Shown in pieces: positions 37,596-49,350 of a DNA stretch of 64,000 nucleotides. A program made the position numbers and the translations under genes. Position 1 is the stretch's first letter. Every line of letters starts with the position of its first letter. The notes under the pieces were generated by a model. It made no database searches. It saw only the letters and a list, made by a program, of their open reading frames with translations, and was not told the origin of the DNA. The DNA is from Mesorhizobium sp. B2-3-12 (GTDB lineage Bacteria; Pseudomonadota; Alphaproteobacteria; Rhizobiales; Rhizobiaceae), in contig NZ_VFVR01000002.1 of NCBI RefSeq assembly GCF_006442205.1, positions 124,001-188,000 on the forward strand. Direction: 5' to 3'.

Positions 37596-38186
37596 TCAGG
37601 GCTCCTCGCCGGTTGCATGGATGTCGGCGTCGACGGGCAGGCCGGCAAAGCGCCCGGCCAGCCGTTCCAGCGAAAACAGGCAGACCAGCGCGCCGCCGAG
37701 GATGACCGGCAGGAAGCTGACGCCGCCCGGCAAAGCCAGCGAAGGCATCACCGTGTTCCAGGTCAGCCTGGCCAGCTGCACGCCATAGACGATCATGCCG
37801 GCGCCGAAGGCCAGCACGACGAGATCGGAGATGCTGCGCAGCACCGCCTTGGCTGAAACAGGCAGGACATAGAGCAGCACGTCGAAGCCCAGATGCGTGC
37901 GCTCGCGCACGCCGACGGCGGCCCCCAGGAAGATGAACCAGCCCATCAGCAGCACCGAGAAGGATTCGGTCCAGCTCGGCGAGCGGTTCAGCACATAGCG
38001 CGAGAAGACCTGCCAGAAGATGATGATCGTCATCAGCGTCAGTCCCGCGCCGCTGACCCAAAGAGCCAGCCGGGCAAGCCCTGACAGAATGCGCTCCGCA
38101 TCCAGCCAGAACCCTCGCATGGCCGGCTCGCGCGAGGGCAGCGCGGAGTTCTCCGCACTGCCTGGTCCGTTGCCCCTGGCGTTCAT
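37596..38186 (-). CDS. dctQ: TRAP transporter small permease (DctQ)
   Basis: A 196-residue membrane protein with four hydrophobic segments (about residues 38-58, 71-90, 110-130, 150-170), the DctQ pattern. Visible segments include [35 protein letters not shown] and [12 protein letters not shown]. It is the accessory helix subunit that pairs with DctM. The start overlaps the dctP stop (ATGA). Confidence 0.9.
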   Translation of the reverse strand: MNARGNGPGSAENSALPSREPAMRGFWLDAERILSGLARLALWVSGAGLTLMTIIIFWQVFSRYVLNRSPSWTESFSVLLMGWFIFLGAAVGVRERTHLGFDVLLYVLPVSAKAVLRSISDLVVLAFGAGMIVYGVQLARLTWNTVMPSLALPGGVSFLPVILGGALVCLFSLERLAGRFAGLPVDADIHATGEEP

Positions 38187-39160
38187 TTCTCGGCCTGTAT
38201 CCGCGCGGCAAGGTCCTTCAGCTCGGGCGTCGACAGGTATTTGTCATAGACCGGCTTCATCGCGTCGATCAGCGGCTGCTTGTCGATCTCGCTGACCTTG
38301 ACGCCCGCGGCCTCGACGATGCCGCGCGACTTCTTCTCCTGCGCGTCCCAGAGTTCGCGCATCTTGACGACGCTGTCCTTGGCCGCCTGGCGCACGATCG
38401 CCTGGTCCTCCGGCGAAAGCTTGTCCCAGCTTGCCTTCGACATGACCAGCACTTCCGGCACGATCTGGTGTTCGTCCATCGTGTAATGCTTGGCGACTTC
38501 GTAGTGCTTGGCGGATTCGAAACTCGGCCAGTTGTTTTCGGCGCCGTCGATAACGCCGGTCTGCAGCGCCGAATAGACTTCACCATAGGCCATCGGCGTG
38601 GCGTTGGCGCCAAGCGCATTGACCATGTCGACGAACACGTCGGACTGGATGACGCGGAACTTCATGCCTTTCATGTCCGCCATCGAGGTGATGTCCTTCT
38701 TGGTGTTGTAGAAGGACCGGGCGCCGGAATCGTAGAAGGCGAGACCGACGAGGTCATGCGCCTCGAACGCCTTCAGGATCTGATCGCCGACTGGCCCGTC
38801 CATGACGTGGCGCATGTGCTCGACCGAACGGAACATGTAGGGTAGCGACGGTACGGCGGTCTCCGGCACGATGCCATTGAACGGTCCCATCGAGACACGG
38901 TCGAGGTCGATGACGCCGGCCTGGGTCTGCTCGATCGTGTCCTTTTCCTCGCCGAGCTGTGCCGAGTGATAGACCTCGATCGAATAGCGGCCGGCGGTGC
39001 GCTGCTTGATCAGGTCGCCCATGTACTTCACCGCCTCCACGGTCGGGTAGCCGTCCGGATGGGTATCCGAGGATCGCAGCACGGTCTCGGCATTGGCGAT
39101 GCCGATCAGCAGCGAGCCGAAGGCGAATGTGGCTGCCGTCAATTTCGAAAAATGCAACAT
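38183..39160 (-). CDS. dctP: TRAP transporter substrate-binding protein (DctP)
   Basis: A 325-residue periplasmic binding protein. The N-terminal export signal is [19 protein letters not shown]. The mature part has the DctP signature, including the conserved Arg of the carboxylate site in [19 protein letters not shown], the segment [23 protein letters not shown] and a C-terminal helical tail. It probably binds hexuronates. GGAGGAAG precedes the ATG. It lies 33 bases after uxaC. Confidence 0.92.
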   Translation of the reverse strand: MLHFSKLTAATFAFGSLLIGIANAETVLRSSDTHPDGYPTVEAVKYMGDLIKQRTAGRYSIEVYHSAQLGEEKDTIEQTQAGVIDLDRVSMGPFNGIVPETAVPSLPYMFRSVEHMRHVMDGPVGDQILKAFEAHDLVGLAFYDSGARSFYNTKKDITSMADMKGMKFRVIQSDVFVDMVNALGANATPMAYGEVYSALQTGVIDGAENNWPSFESAKHYEVAKHYTMDEHQIVPEVLVMSKASWDKLSPEDQAIVRQAAKDSVVKMRELWDAQEKKSRGIVEAAGVKVSEIDKQPLIDAMKPVYDKYLSTPELKDLAARIQAEK

Positions 39161-39193
39161 GACTTCCTCCCTTTGAAAATCGGAGCGTCCGGC

Positions 39194-40600
39194 TCAGAGC
39201 CGGTACGCCGTCTTGGCAAGCGTGTAGGCAAGCTCCTTCGCGAGTTCATGCGCCTCGTCCTCGCGCAGCCTGTGCTCGGCGACGAGGCGCGCCAGGAACG
39301 CGCAGTCGACCCGCCGCGCCAAATCGTGACGGGCGGGGATCGAGGGAAAGGCGCGGGTGTCATCGTTGAAGCCGACCGTGTTGTAGAAGCCGGCGGTCTC
39401 GGTCGTCATCTCGCGGAAACGGCGCATCCCTTCCGGGCTGTCGTGGAACCACCAGGCCGGCCCGAGCTTCAGCGCCGGGTAGACGCCGGCCAGCGGCGCC
39501 AACTCGCGCGCGTAACTGGTCTCGTCGAGCGTGAAGAGAATGACGGTCAGATCGCGCTCCAGCCCGACGCAGTCGAGCAGCGGTTTCAGCGCCGTCACAT
39601 AGTCGGTGCGGGTCGGGATATCGAAGCCCTTGTCCCTGCCGAATTTCTGGAAAATTCCAGGCGAATGATTGCGCCAGGAGCCGGGGTGGATTTGCAGCAC
39701 CAGCCCGTCGTCCCGGCTCATCTTGGCCATTTCGGTCAGCATCTGGGCGCGAAACAGCTTTCGTTCGCGCTCGTCCTGCGAGCCGGCACGGATCCGGTTG
39801 AACAGCTCCTGCGCCGCCGCGTCCGAAAGATTGGCGGTCTCGGCTGTCGGATGGCCATGGTCGGAGGACGTCGCGCCGAAGCTCTTGAAGACGGCGCGGC
39901 GCTGGCGATGCGCGTCGAGATAGCCGGCCCAGTTCCCGGTGTCGCAGCCAGTGATCTCGCCGAGCCGATCGAGATTGGCAAAAAACCCTTCGAAATCGGG
40001 ATCGACGATGGCGTCCGGCCGGTAGGCGGTGACGACGCGGCCTTGCCAGCCGCTGTCGCGGATCATCTTGTGCCATTTGAGGTCGTCGAGCGCGCCTTCG
40101 GTCGTCGCGATGACCTCGATGTTGAAGCGCTCAAACAGCGCGCGGGGGCGGAAGTTGTCCCACTGCAGCAGCGTCGCGATCGTGTCGTAGTGACGGTCGG
40201 CGGTTGCGGCCGTCAGGGGCTCTTCGATGTTGAACAGATGCGCAAGCACATGGTCGAACCACAGCCGGGTCGGCGTGCCCCGGAAGAGATGATAGTGTCC
40301 GGCGAACAGCCGCCAGATCGCCCTCCCATCGGTCGCGACGGGCGCACCATCGAGGGTCGGCACGCCGAGATCCTCAAGCCGCACGCCCTGACTGAACAGC
40401 ATGCGGAAAATATAGTGGTCCGGCACGATGAGCAGTTGCGCCGGATCGGGGAACGGCTCGTTCAGCGCATACCAGCGCGGGTCGGTATGGCCGTGCGGGC
40501 TGACGATGGGCAGGTCCTTGATGCCGGCGTAGAGATCGCGGGCGATCGAGAGCGGACGCGCCTCGGCTGGAAACAGCAAATCCGCATTGGTCAGTGCCAC
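39194..40600 (-). CDS. uxaC: Uronate isomerase
   Basis: A 468-residue isomerase of the amidohydrolase fold that converts glucuronate to fructuronate and galacturonate to tagaturonate. Family segments: LPIVSPHGHTDPRWYA, RLFAGHYHLFRGTPTRLWFDH, TTEGALDDLKWH, LQIHPGSWRNHSPG and YPALKLGPAWWFHDSPEGM. The start is GTG at 40600 with GGGAGGA seven bases upstream, matching the family N-terminus; a longer reading from an ATG 82 codons upstream crosses the promoter and operator. It is the first gene of the eight-gene operon. Confidence 0.93.
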   Translation of the reverse strand: MALTNADLLFPAEARPLSIARDLYAGIKDLPIVSPHGHTDPRWYALNEPFPDPAQLLIVPDHYIFRMLFSQGVRLEDLGVPTLDGAPVATDGRAIWRLFAGHYHLFRGTPTRLWFDHVLAHLFNIEEPLTAATADRHYDTIATLLQWDNFRPRALFERFNIEVIATTEGALDDLKWHKMIRDSGWQGRVVTAYRPDAIVDPDFEGFFANLDRLGEITGCDTGNWAGYLDAHRQRRAVFKSFGATSSDHGHPTAETANLSDAAAQELFNRIRAGSQDERERKLFRAQMLTEMAKMSRDDGLVLQIHPGSWRNHSPGIFQKFGRDKGFDIPTRTDYVTALKPLLDCVGLERDLTVILFTLDETSYARELAPLAGVYPALKLGPAWWFHDSPEGMRRFREMTTETAGFYNTVGFNDDTRAFPSIPARHDLARRVDCAFLARLVAEHRLREDEAHELAKELAYTLAKTAYRL

Positions 40601-40622
40601 GGCCGTCCTCCCAGGGTCCCTA

Positions 40623-40651
40623 TCGGTATGGCCGGCCAGAAATAATGTCAA
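40623..40651 (-). promoter_or_regulatory. Probable promoter of the uxaC operon
   Basis: On the minus strand a consensus TTGACA (40651-40646) and a weaker TACCGA (40628-40623) are separated by exactly 17 bases, placing transcription start close to the uxaC ribosome binding site. The -35 touches the palindrome at 40652-40676. Confidence 0.55.
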
Positions 40652-40676
40652 CATACAACAATCAGATTGTTGTATG
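40652..40676. promoter_or_regulatory. Palindromic operator candidate for the GntR regulator
   Basis: A perfect inverted repeat with 11-base arms (CATACAACAAT and ATTGTTGTATG) and spacer CAG, in the 185-bp intergenic region between the divergent uxaC and uxuB genes. It abuts the uxaC -35 box, where a bound repressor would block RNA polymerase. GntR/FadR-type proteins bind such AT-rich palindromes. Binding is inferred. Confidence 0.65.
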
Positions 40677-40785
40677 ATGACTTTTGAGCAAAGCTGAGCA
40701 TTGTGACCAAACGCCGCCAATGTTACGCCGCTAGCGGTCCGCCCAGAGACCATCAGCCCGTTCACGAGATGAGTGCCGCAATCCA

Positions 40786-42294
40786 ATGACAGACGGTCGC
40801 CTTTCCAACCGCACGGCGCAGGCATTGCCGGCCGGGGTCGCAGCACCTCGATACGATCGTGGCGCCGTCACGCCGGGGATTGTGCATCTGGGCGTCGGCG
40901 CCTTTCATCGCGCCCACCAGGCTGCTTACATCGATGAATGCCTGGCCGCCGGCGAGATGGGCTGGGGCATAACAGGCGTGTCGCTGCGCAGCGCCGATAC
41001 GCGAGACGCGCTGGCGCCGCAGGATGGGCTCTACACCCTGGCGGTACGCGGCAGCGACGGCGAGACGCTGCATGTCATCGGCTCGATCGGCGCGATGCTG
41101 GTGGCGCCGGAAGACCCGGCCGCGGTGCTGGCGGTGCTGACCGATCCGCGCACCAGCATCGTGACGCTGACGATCACCGAGAAGGCCTATCTGCGGGCTG
41201 CCGGCGGCGGGCTGGACGCGGCGCATCCCGACATCGTCCACGACCTCGCCAATCCGCAAACACCGAAGACGGCCCATGGCTTTCTGACCGAAGCGCTCGC
41301 CCGCAGGCTGGCCGCCGGCACCCCGCCCTTTACCGTGCTGTGTTGCGACAACCTGCCGGCTAACGGCGCCACCTTGCACAGGCTGCTGATCGAATTCGCC
41401 ACACTGCGCGACGCCAACCCTGGTTCGGCGGGCAAGGCCGGAATCGCCGGCCACATTGCCGGCCAGGTCGCATTTCCCTCGAGCATGGTCGACCGCATCG
41501 TGCCGGCCACGACCGACGCCGACCGGGCGCGGATATCAGGCGAACTTGGCGTCGAGGACGCTTGGCCCGTGATGACGGAACCCTTCCGCCAATGGGTGAT
41601 CGAGGACGATTTCCCGGCCGGCCGGCCGGCCTGGGAAAAATTCGGCGTCACCATGGTCGGCGATGTCGCGCCCTTCGAGGACATGAAGCTGAGGCTCCTC
41701 AACGGCGCGCATTCGGGCATCGCCTATCTCGGCCTGCTCAGCGGCCACGCCACCGTCGACCGCGCCTTCGCCGATCCAGCGATAAGGCAGTTCGTCGATG
41801 CGCTCTGGAGAGAGGCCATACCGACGCTGCCCGAGGATGCCGGGCTCGACACATCGGCATACACGGCCGAACTTGCCGAGCGTTTTTCGAACACGGCACT
41901 TGCCCATCGCACGGCGCAGATCGCCAATGACGGCAGCCAGAAACTGCCGCAGCGTATCATCGCCTCCGCCATCGAATGCCTCGAGGCCGGTACCGAGTTC
42001 GTGCACCTGACGCTGGTGGTGGCCGCCTGGATCGCCGCCTGCGCGGCGCGGGGAAAGACATTGCCGGAAGGCCACTTCACCGATCCGCTCGATACGGAAC
42101 TGACGGCACTTCTGAGCCAGCAGCTGCCGGCGAACGAAACCGTGACGGCTGTGTTCGACCTGACCGGCTTCGCCGGGGATCACGCCGAACGCCAGACGCT
42201 GATCGAACTCGTGGCCGTGCATCTCGTCCACCTCAGGCGGGACGGTACGACCTTGGCCTTCGCCGCGCTCGGCATCGAAGCCCAAGGCGCGTAG
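40786..42294 (+). CDS. uxuB: Mannitol dehydrogenase-family oxidoreductase (fructuronate reductase-like)
   Basis: A 502-residue polyol-dehydrogenase-family enzyme. The N-terminal NAD domain reads GIVHLGVGAFHRAHQAAYID, then TLTITEKAYL, and the catalytic site DMKLRLLNGAHSGIAYLG (Lys-x4-Asn-x2-His) lies in the C-domain. The family covers mannitol dehydrogenase, tagaturonate reductase and fructuronate reductase; divergence from uxaC across a shared operator argues for fructuronate to mannonate. The dehydratase and KDG kinase that would follow are not in this window. The ribosome binding site is weak. Confidence 0.82.
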   Translation: MTDGRLSNRTAQALPAGVAAPRYDRGAVTPGIVHLGVGAFHRAHQAAYIDECLAAGEMGWGITGVSLRSADTRDALAPQDGLYTLAVRGSDGETLHVIGSIGAMLVAPEDPAAVLAVLTDPRTSIVTLTITEKAYLRAAGGGLDAAHPDIVHDLANPQTPKTAHGFLTEALARRLAAGTPPFTVLCCDNLPANGATLHRLLIEFATLRDANPGSAGKAGIAGHIAGQVAFPSSMVDRIVPATTDADRARISGELGVEDAWPVMTEPFRQWVIEDDFPAGRPAWEKFGVTMVGDVAPFEDMKLRLLNGAHSGIAYLGLLSGHATVDRAFADPAIRQFVDALWREAIPTLPEDAGLDTSAYTAELAERFSNTALAHRTAQIANDGSQKLPQRIIASAIECLEAGTEFVHLTLVVAAWIAACAARGKTLPEGHFTDPLDTELTALLSQQLPANETVTAVFDLTGFAGDHAERQTLIELVAVHLVHLRRDGTTLAFAALGIEAQGA

Positions 42295-42345
42295 GACGGA
42301 TCTGGCACATCGCCGCTGCCTGAACTCTCTCGCCACCCGACAAAC

Positions 42346-42371
42346 AAAAAGCGGGGCAATGCCCCACTTTT
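42346..42371 (-). terminator. Terminator of the atp operon
   Basis: On the minus strand a stem AAAAGTGGGGC / GCCCCGCTTTT, with one G-U pair and loop ATT, ends in a run of five T. It lies 24 bases past the atpC stop, and its loose symmetry may also stop transcription from uxuB on the other strand. Confidence 0.8.
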
Positions 42372-42394
42372 CATCAAGTCATCCAATGCAAGTC

Positions 42395-42802
42395 TCAGGC
42401 CGGCAGGATCGCGCCTTCCAGCGTGGTGAGCTGGCTAAGGAACTGTTCCGCCTTGCTGCGCGACTGATCGTCCTTGGCATCGGCGGCATCTTCCTTGGCT
42501 TCCTGGATGCGGCGCGCGAGATCGGCACGGTCGACATCCTTCACCGCGACAGCCGATTCCGCCAGCAGCGTGCAGCCGGCCGGGACGATGTCGGCGAAGC
42601 CGCCGAACACGACATAGCGTTCTTCGCTGCCCGAGGCGTTCTTCACCGTGACGACGCCCGGCTTGATCGTGGTCATGACCGGCGCGTGATGCGCCATGAC
42701 GGTCATCTCGCCTTCGGCGCCCGGAATGACGACGGATTCGACCTCGGCGGAAACCAGCAGGCGCTCCGGCGAGACCAGTTCGAACTTGAAAGCTTCAGCC
42801 AT
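42395..42802 (-). CDS. atpC: ATP synthase F1 subunit epsilon
   Basis: A 135-residue epsilon subunit of the central stalk, which couples rotation to catalysis and limits ATP hydrolysis. The N-terminal beta domain is typical: FELVSPERLLVSAEVESVVIPG, GEMTVMAHHAPVMTTIKPG, YVVFGGFADIVPAGCTLLAE; a shorter C-terminal helical part follows. It is last in the atp operon, separated from atpD by an array of 7-bp repeats. Confidence 0.95.
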   Translation of the reverse strand: MAEAFKFELVSPERLLVSAEVESVVIPGAEGEMTVMAHHAPVMTTIKPGVVTVKNASGSEERYVVFGGFADIVPAGCTLLAESAVAVKDVDRADLARRIQEAKEDAADAKDDQSRSKAEQFLSQLTTLEGAILPA

Positions 42803-42811
42803 ATCAACTTA

Positions 42812-42908
42812 GCAGGTAGGGAATAGTGAGTAGTCAGTAGCGAAGGGGTGCAAAGGACCCCGATCACATCTGCTATTCTCTACTCACCACTCACTACTCC
42901 CTATTCGC
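42812..42908. repeat. Inverted array of degenerate 7-bp repeats (atpC-atpD gap)
   Basis: The right arm (42874-42908) has five tandem 7-mers: TATTCTC, TACTCAC, CACTCAC, TACTCCC, TATTCGC. The left arm (42812-42839) has four units in the opposite orientation, reading on the minus strand TACTGAC, TACTCAC, TATTCCC, TACCTGC. The arms can base-pair imperfectly around a 34-base centre. The array fills most of the 111-bp gap between atpD and atpC, and could form a hairpin in the polycistronic mRNA that affects processing or stability. Confidence 0.7.
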
Positions 42909-42913
42909 TTGAA

Positions 42914-45467
<2,554 letters not shown>

Positions 45468-45513
45468 GCTTCAAACCTGATCCCGTCTTGTCTCATCCGG
45501 ACTGGCGCTTCGC

Positions 45514-47043
45514 TCAGGCGAAGGTCTTGGCGAAGGCGTCGATTTCGGCCTTCAGCTTGGCGCGCAGATCGTCCGACAGCGCCTTTTCCTTGCGGATGGC
45601 CTCGAGGACGGCCTTGCCGGCCGAACGCATGTGGCTGAGCAGGCCGTGCTCGAACTTGCCGACCTGGTTGACCGGCAGCTTGTCGAGATAGCCGTTGACG
45701 CCGGCGAAGATCACCGCGACCTGCTCTTCGGTCTTGAGCGGCGAGAACTGCGGCTGCTTCAGGAGTTCGGTCAGGCGCGAGCCGCGGTTGAGCAGGCGCT
45801 GCGTGGCGGCGTCGAGATCCGAGCCGAACTGCGCGAAGGCAGCCATTTCACGGTACTGCGCGAGCTCGCCCTTGATCGAGCCGGCAACCTGCTTCATCGC
45901 CTTGATCTGCGCCGACGAACCGACGCGCGACACCGACAGGCCGACGTTGACGGCCGGACGGATGCCTTGGAAGAACAGGTTGGTTTCAAGGAAGATCTGG
46001 CCGTCGGTGATCGAGATCACGTTGGTCGGGATGTAGGCCGACACGTCGTTGGCCTGCGTTTCGATGACCGGCAGCGCGGTCAGCGAGCCACCGCCCAGAT
46101 CGTCGTTGAGCTTGGCGGCGCGCTCGAGCAGGCGCGAGTGCAAGTAGAAGACGTCGCCCGGATAGGCTTCGCGGCCCGGCGGGCGGCGCAGCAACAGCGA
46201 CATCTGGCGGTAGGCGACGGCCTGCTTCGACAGATCGTCGTAAGAGATCAGCGCGTGCATGCCGTTGTCGCGGAAATACTCGCCCATGGTGCAAGCCGTG
46301 AACGGCGCCAGAAACTGCATCGGCGCCGGATCGGAAGCGGTGGCGGCGACGATGATCGAATATTCGAGCGCGCCGCGCTCTTCCAGCACCTTGACGAACT
46401 GCGCGACGGTCGAGCGCTTCTGGCCGACGGCGACGTAGACGCAGTAGAGCTTTTCCTTCTCGGGGCCGTTGTCGTGCACCGACTTCTGGTTGAGCATCGT
46501 GTCGAGGATGATGGCGGTCTTGCCGGTCTGGCGATCGCCGATGACCAGCTCGCGCTGGCCGCGACCGACCGGGATCAGCGCATCGATGGCCTTGAGGCCC
46601 GTCGACATCGGCTCGTTCACCGACTTGCGCGGAATGATGCCGGGCGCCTTGACGTCGACGCGCTTGCGCTCGACCGCCTTGATCGGACCTTTGCCGTCGA
46701 TCGGATTGCCGAGCGCGTCGACGACGCGGCCGAGCAGGCCGGGGCCGACAGGCGCGTCGACGATGGCGCCGGTGCGCTTGACGGTGTCGCCTTCCTTGAT
46801 GTCGCGGTCGGCGCCGAAGATGACGACGCCGACATTGTCGGCTTCGAGGTTGAGCGCCATGCCGCGGATGCCGCCGGGGAATTCGACCATTTCGCCGGCC
46901 TGGACATTGTCGAGGCCGTAGACGCGGGCGATACCGTCACCGACGGACAACACCTGTCCGACTTCGGAGACCTCGGCCTCCTTGCCGAAATTCTTGATCT
47001 GGTCTTTCAGAATTGCGGAAATTTCCGCGGCGCGGATGTCCAT
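45514..47043 (-). CDS. atpA: ATP synthase F1 subunit alpha
   Basis: A 509-residue regulatory nucleotide-binding subunit. Signature segments: [22 protein letters not shown]-loop [48 protein letters not shown] and [27 protein letters not shown]. Full length. The start overlaps the atpH stop (TGATG). Confidence 0.97.
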   Translation of the reverse strand: MDIRAAEISAILKDQIKNFGKEAEVSEVGQVLSVGDGIARVYGLDNVQAGEMVEFPGGIRGMALNLEADNVGVVIFGADRDIKEGDTVKRTGAIVDAPVGPGLLGRVVDALGNPIDGKGPIKAVERKRVDVKAPGIIPRKSVNEPMSTGLKAIDALIPVGRGQRELVIGDRQTGKTAIILDTMLNQKSVHDNGPEKEKLYCVYVAVGQKRSTVAQFVKVLEERGALEYSIIVAATASDPAPMQFLAPFTACTMGEYFRDNGMHALISYDDLSKQAVAYRQMSLLLRRPPGREAYPGDVFYLHSRLLERAAKLNDDLGGGSLTALPVIETQANDVSAYIPTNVISITDGQIFLETNLFFQGIRPAVNVGLSVSRVGSSAQIKAMKQVAGSIKGELAQYREMAAFAQFGSDLDAATQRLLNRGSRLTELLKQPQFSPLKTEEQVAVIFAGVNGYLDKLPVNQVGKFEHGLLSHMRSAGKAVLEAIRKEKALSDDLRAKLKAEIDAFAKTFA

Positions 47044-47603
47044 CAGCCGACCTCTTTCAGTGCAAGCTTGAGCGAATTGAGTTTGGTTTTGAGCGACGTA
47101 TCGATCTGGCGCGAGCCCATCTTGACCACCAGCCCGCCGAGCAGCGACGGGTCGACGGTGACGACGATGGTCACGTCCTTGCCGGCAACGCTCTTCAGCG
47201 CTGCCTTGAGTTCGGTCTGCTGCGCCGCCGTCAGCTCATGAGCCGACGTCACTTCGGCGGAGGCCTCGCCACGGGCTTCGGCCGCGATCTGGCGGAACGC
47301 CTTGATCATGCCGGGCACCGCGAACAGGCGGCGGTTCTTGGCGACGACGCGCAGGAAATTGCCGGTCAGGCCGGTGATCCCCGCCTTGTCGGCGATCGCC
47401 GCGATGGCCTTGGCCTGGTCCTCGCTGGAAAACACCGGGCTGTTGATCAGCCGGGTGAGGTCCGCGCTGCCCGCGAGCAGTGCCTCGAAACCGTTGAGGT
47501 CGGCCTCGACCTTAGCCACCGAATTGGACTGCGATGCCAGTTCGAACAACGAACCGGCATAGCGTTCTGCGACACCTGAGATTGGCGATGACGATTGGGC
47601 CAC
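47043..47603 (-). CDS. atpH: ATP synthase F1 subunit delta
   Basis: A 186-residue delta subunit linking F1 to the peripheral stalk. The N-terminal helical domain begins [17 protein letters not shown], and the C-terminal part ends [30 protein letters not shown], the family motif. The start is GTG at 47603, which fits the family; a reading 30 residues longer has no ribosome binding site. First gene of the operon; F0 genes are elsewhere, as usual in this order. Confidence 0.93.
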   Translation of the reverse strand: MAQSSSPISGVAERYAGSLFELASQSNSVAKVEADLNGFEALLAGSADLTRLINSPVFSSEDQAKAIAAIADKAGITGLTGNFLRVVAKNRRLFAVPGMIKAFRQIAAEARGEASAEVTSAHELTAAQQTELKAALKSVAGKDVTIVVTVDPSLLGGLVVKMGSRQIDTSLKTKLNSLKLALKEVG

Positions 47604-47849
47604 GGACCGTCTTTTCTCTTGTCTGACAGGCCGCAGATTGTTGGCGCGAGCAAAAACTCTGGCTAAATCTTTGACCTTACTGCATTTTTCCAAGCACGGA
47701 GGCGCGGCTTCCGCTATCCCCGGCCGAAAGTCGATTGCCGTCTAGCACAGGCATTTTAAGACCGCAATGCGTCGTTCCGCATGGTTTTCAGGCACTATTG
47801 TCGCATCCGGCGAATGATCAGGGCCCTGGGGGCCGCAATACCCTTGGAT

Positions 47850-48245
47850 TCATGGCACAAAGCCGAAGGCAAAGGCGAGCGGCAAGGCCGCGAGTGCCAA
47901 TTCCACCACAATGGAAACCCAATTGAAAGGCGTGTTGGCGCCATCCGACATCATCGACAGCAGCCGGCCGAAGGCGGTGAACAGCCAGGAGAAGCCGAGC
48001 GCCATGTAGACCAGCGGCTGCGCGAGCAGGATGCAGCACAGGCCGACACCGAGATAGAAGCCCGACATGCGGCCTCGCCCCTCGGCGATCGCCGCCGCCT
48101 TCTCAGGCTTTGCCTGCAGGCGCAGGATGCGGAACGCCAGCCCAGGCGCCAGGAAAAACAGCAGGCCGAGCAGCACGGTGAAGACCGCGCTAGACCAGGC
48201 CAGCCATTCGCCTTGGCTCATAGGCCATGGAAGCGCAAAATCCAT
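47850..48245 (-). CDS. Small membrane protein, DUF4345-like
   Basis: A 131-residue protein with four membrane segments (about residues 14-36, 57-77, 80-95 and 108-128). The segments AEGRGRMSGFYLGVGL and PLVYMALGFSWLFTAFGRL resemble the small DUF4345-type family, but the match is from memory and weak. The ATG at 48245 has GAGGGG upstream and is preferred to a 13-residue longer form. Function unknown. Confidence 0.65.
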   Translation of the reverse strand: MDFALPWPMSQGEWLAWSSAVFTVLLGLLFFLAPGLAFRILRLQAKPEKAAAIAEGRGRMSGFYLGVGLCCILLAQPLVYMALGFSWLFTAFGRLLSMMSDGANTPFNWVSIVVELALAALPLAFAFGFVP

Positions 48246-48340
48246 CGTGTCCCCTCGAAATGCCTGTTTTGAAATCGCGAGCATTCTAGCGGAGGAAAAA
48301 TGCCGCGCCAGATGGCGCCAGGCACTTTAGGAGACGCGCA

Positions 48341-49036
48341 TCAATCGAGCGCGAATTCCACCGCCGCCTCGGCGTGGATGCGCGTCGTGTCGAAAACCGG
48401 AATGTCGAAATCGCCCGGGCCGATCAGCATGGTGATCTCGGTGCAGCCCATGATCAGGCTGTCGGCGGCCTCTTCGCGGCGCAAGCGGTTTGCCTCCGCG
48501 ACATAGGCGGCCTTCGAGGCTTCGGAGACAATGCCCTGGCAAAGCTCGTCATAGATGACGCCATGCACCATGGCGCGGCCGGCCGCATCGGGTACGACTG
48601 GCGACAGGCCGTATTTGCCGGCGAGCCGGCCCTTGTAAAAGTCCTGCTCCATGGTGAACCGCGTTGCCAGCAGCGCCGGCCGCTGCATGCCCGCGCGCTT
48701 GATCGCTAGCGCCGTGGCATCCGCGATGTGAATCAGCGGGATCGACACGGCCGCCTGCACCTGATCGGCCAGCTTGTGCATGGTGTTGGTGCACAAAAGC
48801 AAGCCTTGCGCGCCACCCGCCTCGAGCTTGCGCGCGGCATCGGCCAGCAGTGCGCCGGCGCCGTCCCAATCACCATGATGCTGCCGCTCGGCGATCTCGG
48901 CGAAATCGAACGACCACAGCAGCAGCTTCGCCGAATGCAGCCCACCCAGCCGCTCGCGCACGATCTCGTTGAGCAGGCGGTAGTAGATGGCGGTCGATTC
49001 CCAGCTCATGCCGCCGATGAGGCCAAGGGTTTTCAT
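48341..49036 (-). CDS. Aspartate/glutamate racemase family protein
   Basis: A 231-residue racemase-fold protein. Both catalytic cysteines are present: the first in LLLCTNTMHKL and the second in IMGCTEITMLI, with the N-terminal GLIGGMSWESTAIYYR typical of the aspartate racemase/YgeA group. Substrates in this group include aspartate, glutamate and hydantoin-linked amino acids; the true one is not determined. It is the second racemase gene in the window. It is divergent from the toxin-antitoxin pair. Confidence 0.85.
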   Translation of the reverse strand: MKTLGLIGGMSWESTAIYYRLLNEIVRERLGGLHSAKLLLWSFDFAEIAERQHHGDWDGAGALLADAARKLEAGGAQGLLLCTNTMHKLADQVQAAVSIPLIHIADATALAIKRAGMQRPALLATRFTMEQDFYKGRLAGKYGLSPVVPDAAGRAMVHGVIYDELCQGIVSEASKAAYVAEANRLRREEAADSLIMGCTEITMLIGPGDFDIPVFDTTRIHAEAAVEFALD

Positions 49037-49104
49037 GACGGGCTGTTCCTATTCCTGTGCAATTCCTATATTGTGACCACATGGGACCACAAGGAGACCC
49101 TGCC

Positions 49105-49350
49105 ATGAAATCGATGCAACTTCGGGAGGCCAAGGCAGGACTGTCGGCTCTCGTCGAGGCTGCCGGGAACGGTGAGCCTACAATCATCACCAGGCACGGC
49201 AAACCGACTGCAATGGTCGTTCCAATCGAAGAGGGGCGAAAGCTTTATCCGCAGGATACCCAAAGGAACTTTGTGGACTTTCTGTTGCAGTATCCCGGCG
49301 GCATTGAGCTTGAGCGCAACGAATCGCCGTCCCGGGACGTCGAACTTTGA
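49105..49350 (+). CDS. Antitoxin, Phd/YefM family
   Basis: An 81-residue antitoxin. The N-terminal Phd fold is visible in MQLREAKAGLSALVEAAGNGEPTIITRHGKPTAMVVPI, and the C-terminal part is the toxin-neutralising tail. AAGGAG lies upstream of the ATG. Directly upstream, a repeated GACCACA (49075-49081, 49085-49091) within TTGTG...CACAA may be its operator. It overlaps the toxin gene by four bases. Confidence 0.85.
   Translation: MKSMQLREAKAGLSALVEAAGNGEPTIITRHGKPTAMVVPIEEGRKLYPQDTQRNFVDFLLQYPGGIELERNESPSRDVEL

Noticed and set aside
45631..47241. A 536-codon plus-strand frame over atpA
   Set aside because: Shadow of atpA.
47604..47800. Possible atp promoter TTGCGG-17-TAGACG on the minus strand
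   Set aside because: Both boxes are weak and other pairings are equally good, so I could not place a promoter.
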